Assembly: GCA_021776195.1 (NCBI GenBank)
Contig: JAJFGK010000020.1
Coordinates: 26,329 to 90,328 of the forward strand
Length of the DNA: 64,000 nucleotides
Direction of reading: 5' to 3'
DNA from: Kiloniellaceae bacterium
GTDB lineage: Bacteria; Pseudomonadota; Alphaproteobacteria; Kiloniellales; Kiloniellaceae
The notes under the pieces are model-generated. The model was given only the letters and a program-made list of their open reading frames with translations. It did no database searches and was not told the DNA's origin. Below are positions 60,692-64,000 of this stretch, in pieces; within the stretch, counting starts at the first letter, position 1, and every line of letters begins with the position of its first letter. The position numbers were made by a program, and so were the translations under genes.

Positions 60692-61780
60692 ATGAACGAC
60701 TTGCGGAAGGGAGCGAACCCCTTGGTTTGGCAACAGAAGATCGACCATCCCTCGGCCTGGCGCGGCGGCGATTTCGCCGGCCCGTCGGACTATAGTCTGG
60801 ACCTGACGGCGCGACAGGTTGGCGTGTTGGAGAAGGCAACCGCGGCGGTGGCGGAGCTCGATCTGGAGGAAATCACCCAGGCGCGTTTCGACCTGAGCGC
60901 CATCGCCGCCGACGTGGCTGATTGGCGCCAGGAAATCCTTCAGGGCCGGGGTTTCATCGTGTTTCGCGGCCTGCCGGTCGAGCGCCACCCGGTGGGCTTT
61001 ATCGAGCGGCTTTACTGGGGCCTCGGCACCCATTTCGGCCGGGCGGTCTCGCAAAGCCTGCTCGGCGACCGCCTGGGCCATATCGTCAGCGTGTCCGGCG
61101 AGAGTCCCGAGGAGCGCGGCTATCGCAGCAACCGGGAACTGAGCCTGCACAGCGACAACGACGATATCGTCGGTATGCTCTGCGTCTCGCCGGGCGCCAG
61201 CGGCGGTGGCAGCGTCTTTGTGTCGGCCCTGGCCATTCACAATGTCATGCTGGCGGAATGCCCGGAACTGCTGGCACCGCTCTACCGCGGCTTTCGCTAC
61301 CATTGGCGCGGCGAACAGGCACCGGGCGAGCCGCCGATCACCGAGTACCGCATACCGGTCCTCTCCGAACGTGACGGTGTGGTCAGCACCTGTTTCCTGC
61401 GCGAGTTCATCACCATGGCGGCTGAAGACCTCGGCGAGCCCCTGAGCGAGATCGAACAGACCGCGCTCGAGCGCTTCGGCGCGCTCTGCGACGACCCGGA
61501 CTTGCGGCTGGACATGACCCTGCAGGCCGGCGACCTGATCTTTTTGAACAACTACACCATGCTGCATGGCCGCGCGGCCTTTGTAGACGGCGGCGAAAAG
61601 GGCCTGAAGCGGCACCTCATGCGACTTTGGCTGAAGGTTGGCGAACGGCCGATCGTCCCCGAACTGCGCCGTTACTATGGCGAAGACGGCCTGCCCAAAC
61701 AGCAGGGCAAGGGCACGCTCTTCGACCGCGCCCGAAAAACCGTGAAGAAGGACGGCGAGACCGCCGGGGCGTCAGCCTGA
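60692..61780 (+). CDS. TauD/TfdA-family 2-oxoglutarate/Fe(II) dioxygenase
   Basis: 362 residues. Metal ligands His153-x-Asp155 in ELSLHSDNDD and the distal His in NYTMLHGRAAF; the 2-oxoglutarate arginine is in RHLMRLWL. Oxidises small molecules such as taurine, betaines or amino acids; substrate unclear. 21 bases after the previous gene, so probably co-transcribed. The 3' end overlaps the TerB gene by 9 bases. Confidence 0.86.
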   Translation: MNDLRKGANPLVWQQKIDHPSAWRGGDFAGPSDYSLDLTARQVGVLEKATAAVAELDLEEITQARFDLSAIAADVADWRQEILQGRGFIVFRGLPVERHPVGFIERLYWGLGTHFGRAVSQSLLGDRLGHIVSVSGESPEERGYRSNRELSLHSDNDDIVGMLCVSPGASGGGSVFVSALAIHNVMLAECPELLAPLYRGFRYHWRGEQAPGEPPITEYRIPVLSERDGVVSTCFLREFITMAAEDLGEPLSEIEQTALERFGALCDDPDLRLDMTLQAGDLIFLNNYTMLHGRAAFVDGGEKGLKRHLMRLWLKVGERPIVPELRRYYGEDGLPKQQGKGTLFDRARKTVKKDGETAGASA

Positions 61781-62206
61781 CAGGTCCGGCGGCTCGATCC
61801 CCAGCGCGTCGGCGATGGCCTGCACCTGCATCTTTTCCGCGGTGGAGAAATTGCCGTCGGCCCGCGAGATGGCACAACCGATCCGCACCATGATTTCGGC
61901 CGAGGCCGGGTCGTCCTTCATGGTGGCAATGGCCAGCATGGCGGCCTCTTCGCCGGCCGTGGGGTCGGTCTGGATGGCGTCGATGAAGTGATTGAAGCGG
62001 TCGATCGCCTCATGGGCGTCGAAGACCATCAGGGCATCCACATTGACCAGCACCTGATCGACCGCGACCCGCTCCGAAAAAGTCACCACGCCGTCGGCTG
62101 TCGCGACCAGGGCGGCGGTGGCCATGCTGGCCTCCAGCACCTTGCGATTCTTCAGGCGCTCGCCCTGTGTCTGCAGCGTTTCCTTCAAGCGGGTCAAAAA
62201 ACTCAT
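61772..62206 (-). CDS. TerB-fold protein (TerB/DjlA-like)
   Basis: 144 residues from the ATG at 62204-62206 (GGGAGAG upstream); an ATG six codons earlier is possible. All-helical TerB fold with acidic loops VATADGVVTFSERVAV and ISRADGNFSTAEKMQV, which bind metal in relatives. No other ter genes are present, so tellurite resistance should not be assumed. Its end overlaps the dioxygenase gene. Confidence 0.85.
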   Translation of the reverse strand: MSFLTRLKETLQTQGERLKNRKVLEASMATAALVATADGVVTFSERVAVDQVLVNVDALMVFDAHEAIDRFNHFIDAIQTDPTAGEEAAMLAIATMKDDPASAEIMVRIGCAISRADGNFSTAEKMQVQAIADALGIEPPDLSG

Positions 62207-62348
62207 CGATACTCTCCCAGCCATGTCATTGCATATTCATAGACATGATTTTCTTCATTAGGGACCCGTTAGAATCAAAGCAAGGCCCAGCCCCGCCATC
62301 GTGAAGCACCCGGATGCCGTGCTCCAAGGGCATTTTTAGGTTAGGAGG

Positions 62349-62921
62349 GTGGGCGATGAAAAGGACTTGGACAGTATTGTGTCTCGATCAGAAACCAACG
62401 AATTGCGACGAATCTGCCTGTTCGGCCCCGAGTCGACCGGCAAGTCGGTGCTCGCCGGCCGTCTGGCGGCTCATTTCGGTGCCGCGGCGGTCCCGGAATT
62501 CGCGCGCCGCTACCTGGTCCAGGAGAGGGGCGCCTGCCGGCTGAGCGACATTCTGGAAATTGCCAAGGGCCAGGCCGCGCTCGAAGACTCCTTGGCGCCA
62601 GACAGCGGCCTTTTGATCTGCGACACCGATCCGCTGCTGACCTGCATCTGGAGCGAGATGCTGTTCGGGACCGTCGAACCCGAAGTCTGGGCCTTCGTCA
62701 GGTCCCGGCCACGCGCCTTCTATCTGCTGCTCGACATCGACGTCCCCTGGGTCGATGACGGCCAGCGCAATTTCGCCGATGACGCCAGCCGCGCGCGCTT
62801 TTTTGCGCTCTGCCGGGACACGCTGCGGCGCGAAGGCCAGGAATTCGCCGTGATCTCAGGCGACTATGACGCGCGCTTCGCCGCCGCTGTCAGGGCCATC
62901 GAACAGCGCTCGCGGGATTGA
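62349..62921 (+). CDS. NadR-like P-loop ATPase (ribosylnicotinamide-kinase-like domain)
   Basis: 190 residues as given from a GTG at 62349. Walker A GPESTGKS (26-33), VPEFARRYLVQERG, and the kinase loop LLICDTDPLLTCIWSEM and DVPWVDDGQR, as in the C-terminal kinase domain of NadR. Would phosphorylate nicotinamide riboside or a similar nucleoside. Start unclear: the strong SD AGGAGG (62344-62349) serves the out-of-frame ATG at 62356, so in-frame starts at TTG 62367 or GTG 62379 are also possible. Confidence 0.8.
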   Translation: MGDEKDLDSIVSRSETNELRRICLFGPESTGKSVLAGRLAAHFGAAAVPEFARRYLVQERGACRLSDILEIAKGQAALEDSLAPDSGLLICDTDPLLTCIWSEMLFGTVEPEVWAFVRSRPRAFYLLLDIDVPWVDDGQRNFADDASRARFFALCRDTLRREGQEFAVISGDYDARFAAAVRAIEQRSRD

Positions 62922-62925
62922 CGAT

Positions 62926-64000
62926 TCACTCCGCTGCCGCGGCCCGGTCGCCCTGCCAGGTTGCCAGGTCGGCCAGGGCGCGGTGGGCCATGGCCGCCTT
63001 GCGTTCGGCCTTGCCACGGCGCCCGCGCTTGGCGTCTTCAACCGGCGGGAAGAGCCCGAAGTTGGCGTTCATCGGTTGGAAGAGGCTGGCCTCGGCGCCC
63101 CCGGTGATGTGGTTCAAGAGCGCGCCGTGGGCCGTGGTCGGCGGCGGCGGCGCCATCGCCTGGCCCAGACGGTCCGCCGCGGCGAAACGCCCGGCCAACA
63201 ATCCCATGGCGGCCGATTCGACATAGCCCTCGACGCCGGTGATCTGGCCGGCAAAGCGCAGCCGCGGCGCCTTCTTCAGGCGCAATTGAGTGTCGAGAAG
63301 GCGCGGCGAGTTGATGAAGGTGTTGCGGTGGATACCGCCCAGGCGGGCGAACTCCGCCGCCTCCAGGGCCGGGATGGTGCGGAAGACCCGCTTCTGTTCG
63401 CCATAGGTCAACTTGGTCTGGAAGCCCACCATGTTGTACAGGGTGCCCAGGGCATTGTCCTGGCGCAGTTGGACCACCGCATGGCAGCGCCGGTCGCCGT
63501 TCGGGTCGGTCAGGCCGACCGGCTTCATCGGGCCGAAACGCAGGGTCTCGGGCCCGCGCTCGGCCATGACCTCGATCGGCAGGCAGCCCTCGAAATAGGG
63601 CGTGTCCTGCTCCCAGGGCTTGAACTGGGTCTTCTCGCCGGCCAGCAGCGCGGCGATGAAGGCCTCGTACTGATCCCGATCCATCGGGCAGTTGATGTAG
63701 TCCTTGCTATCGCCCTTGTCGTAGCGGGACTGAAACCAGGCGCGCGAGAAGTCGATCGAGTCCTTGTAAATGATCGGGGCGATCGCGTCGAAAAAGGCGA
63801 GGGACGATTCCTCGGTCAGCGCCGCGACCGCCTCGGCCAGGGCGGGCGAGGTGAGGGGGCCGGTCGCGACAATGACCGAATCCCAGTCCTCCGGCGGCAA
63901 GCCGGCCACCTCTTCGCGGGCGATGGTGATCCGCGCCTCGCCTTCCAGGGCCGCCGTCACGGCGTCGGAGAAGCCGACCCGGTCGACCGCCAGGGCGGAG
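62926..64000 (-). CDS. trmFO: tRNA (uracil-54) methyltransferase TrmFO, partial (N-terminus beyond edge)
   Basis: At least 358 C-terminal residues; the frame runs off the right edge ([14 protein letters not shown] at the boundary). Family signatures: [45 protein letters not shown] (with the catalytic cysteine), [18 protein letters not shown] and NHITGG. Uses folate and FAD to make ribothymidine at U54 of tRNA. A basic C-terminal tail ([13 protein letters not shown]) follows. Converges with the NadR-like gene, 4 bases apart. Confidence 0.94.
   Translation of the reverse strand, partial: SALAVDRVGFSDAVTAALEGEARITIAREEVAGLPPEDWDSVIVATGPLTSPALAEAVAALTEESSLAFFDAIAPIIYKDSIDFSRAWFQSRYDKGDSKDYINCPMDRDQYEAFIAALLAGEKTQFKPWEQDTPYFEGCLPIEVMAERGPETLRFGPMKPVGLTDPNGDRRCHAVVQLRQDNALGTLYNMVGFQTKLTYGEQKRVFRTIPALEAAEFARLGGIHRNTFINSPRLLDTQLRLKKAPRLRFAGQITGVEGYVESAAMGLLAGRFAAADRLGQAMAPPPPTTAHGALLNHITGGAEASLFQPMNANFGLFPPVEDAKRGRRGKAERKAAMAHRALADLATWQGDRAAAAE

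Noticed and set aside
61772..62206. Tellurite-resistance operon
   Set aside because: Only a single TerB-fold gene; no terA, terC, terD or terZ neighbours.
62356..62544. ORF starting at ATG 62356 with perfect SD
   Set aside because: Translation (MKRTWTVLCLDQK...) runs out of frame through the conserved Walker A of the NadR-like gene and has no family features.

Overview
This 64 kb window is GC-rich chromosomal DNA from an alphaproteobacterium, most likely a Rhodospirillales/Kiloniellales-like lineage. The indicators are a PopZ (DUF2497) gene directly before valS, a PCMT-like methyltransferase before tolC, ErpA next to dGTPase-ArgS-SPOR, and the run scpA-scpB-tatABC-serS-surE-pcm-nlpD-yajC-secD-secF. 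The lineage call is inferred from gene content and order, not from a phylogeny. I see no rRNA, tRNA, CRISPR array, prophage or intact insertion sequence. Both ends cut a gene: a methyltransferase on the left and trmFO on the right.

Layout. 1-5.1 kb is a malonate/malonyl-CoA module (malonyl-CoA synthetase and decarboxylase, divergent) plus an acetolactate-synthase-like ThDP enzyme. 5.1-11.5 kb is a four-gene polyamine-type ABC importer with a Tat-type binding protein, divergent from a MocR/GabR-type regulator; two 11-bp direct repeats 33 bp apart lie between them. 11.6-17.7 kb is mixed: a small acidic protein, a SET-domain protein, a Pta-like acyltransferase, a GABA-type aminotransferase, a TauE/SafE exporter and an AAA ATPase with a GspE/MshE-type N-terminus. 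17.9-23.7 kb is a conserved block: PCMT-like methyltransferase, tolC, popZ, valS.

23.8-27.3 kb holds the strangest pair: a 905-residue helical-repeat protein ending in an HExxH metalloprotease-like domain, followed 33 bp later by a four-cysteine CpXC-like protein. I know no described system for this pair, and it is the best candidate for something new. 27.3-34.7 kb is metabolic and housekeeping: class V PLP enzyme, dimethylargininase-like enzyme, ilvD, slyX, MFS transporter, rhomboid, xthA, erpA.

34.9-62 kb is mostly one co-oriented stretch for cell envelope, chromosome and protein export: dgt, argS, SPOR protein, nagZ, site-2 protease, scpAB, tatABC, serS, surE, pcm, nlpD, yajC, secDF. Two insertions appear to interrupt it. 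One is a 269-bp MITE-like element with 36-bp inverted ends plus an orphan ABC ATPase between scpB and tatA. The other is a three-gene metabolic cassette (cyclase, small barrel protein, copper amine oxidase) bounded by REP-like palindromes between nlpD and the DUF815 ATPase. After secF come homologues of the complex I assembly factors NDUFAF3 and NDUFAF6, separated by a bidirectional terminator and a PuuD-like membrane protein.

A recurring theme is amine/arginine catabolism: polyamine importer, MocR regulator, GABA-type aminotransferase, dimethylargininase-like enzyme and amine oxidase. These are scattered, so any shared pathway is inference.
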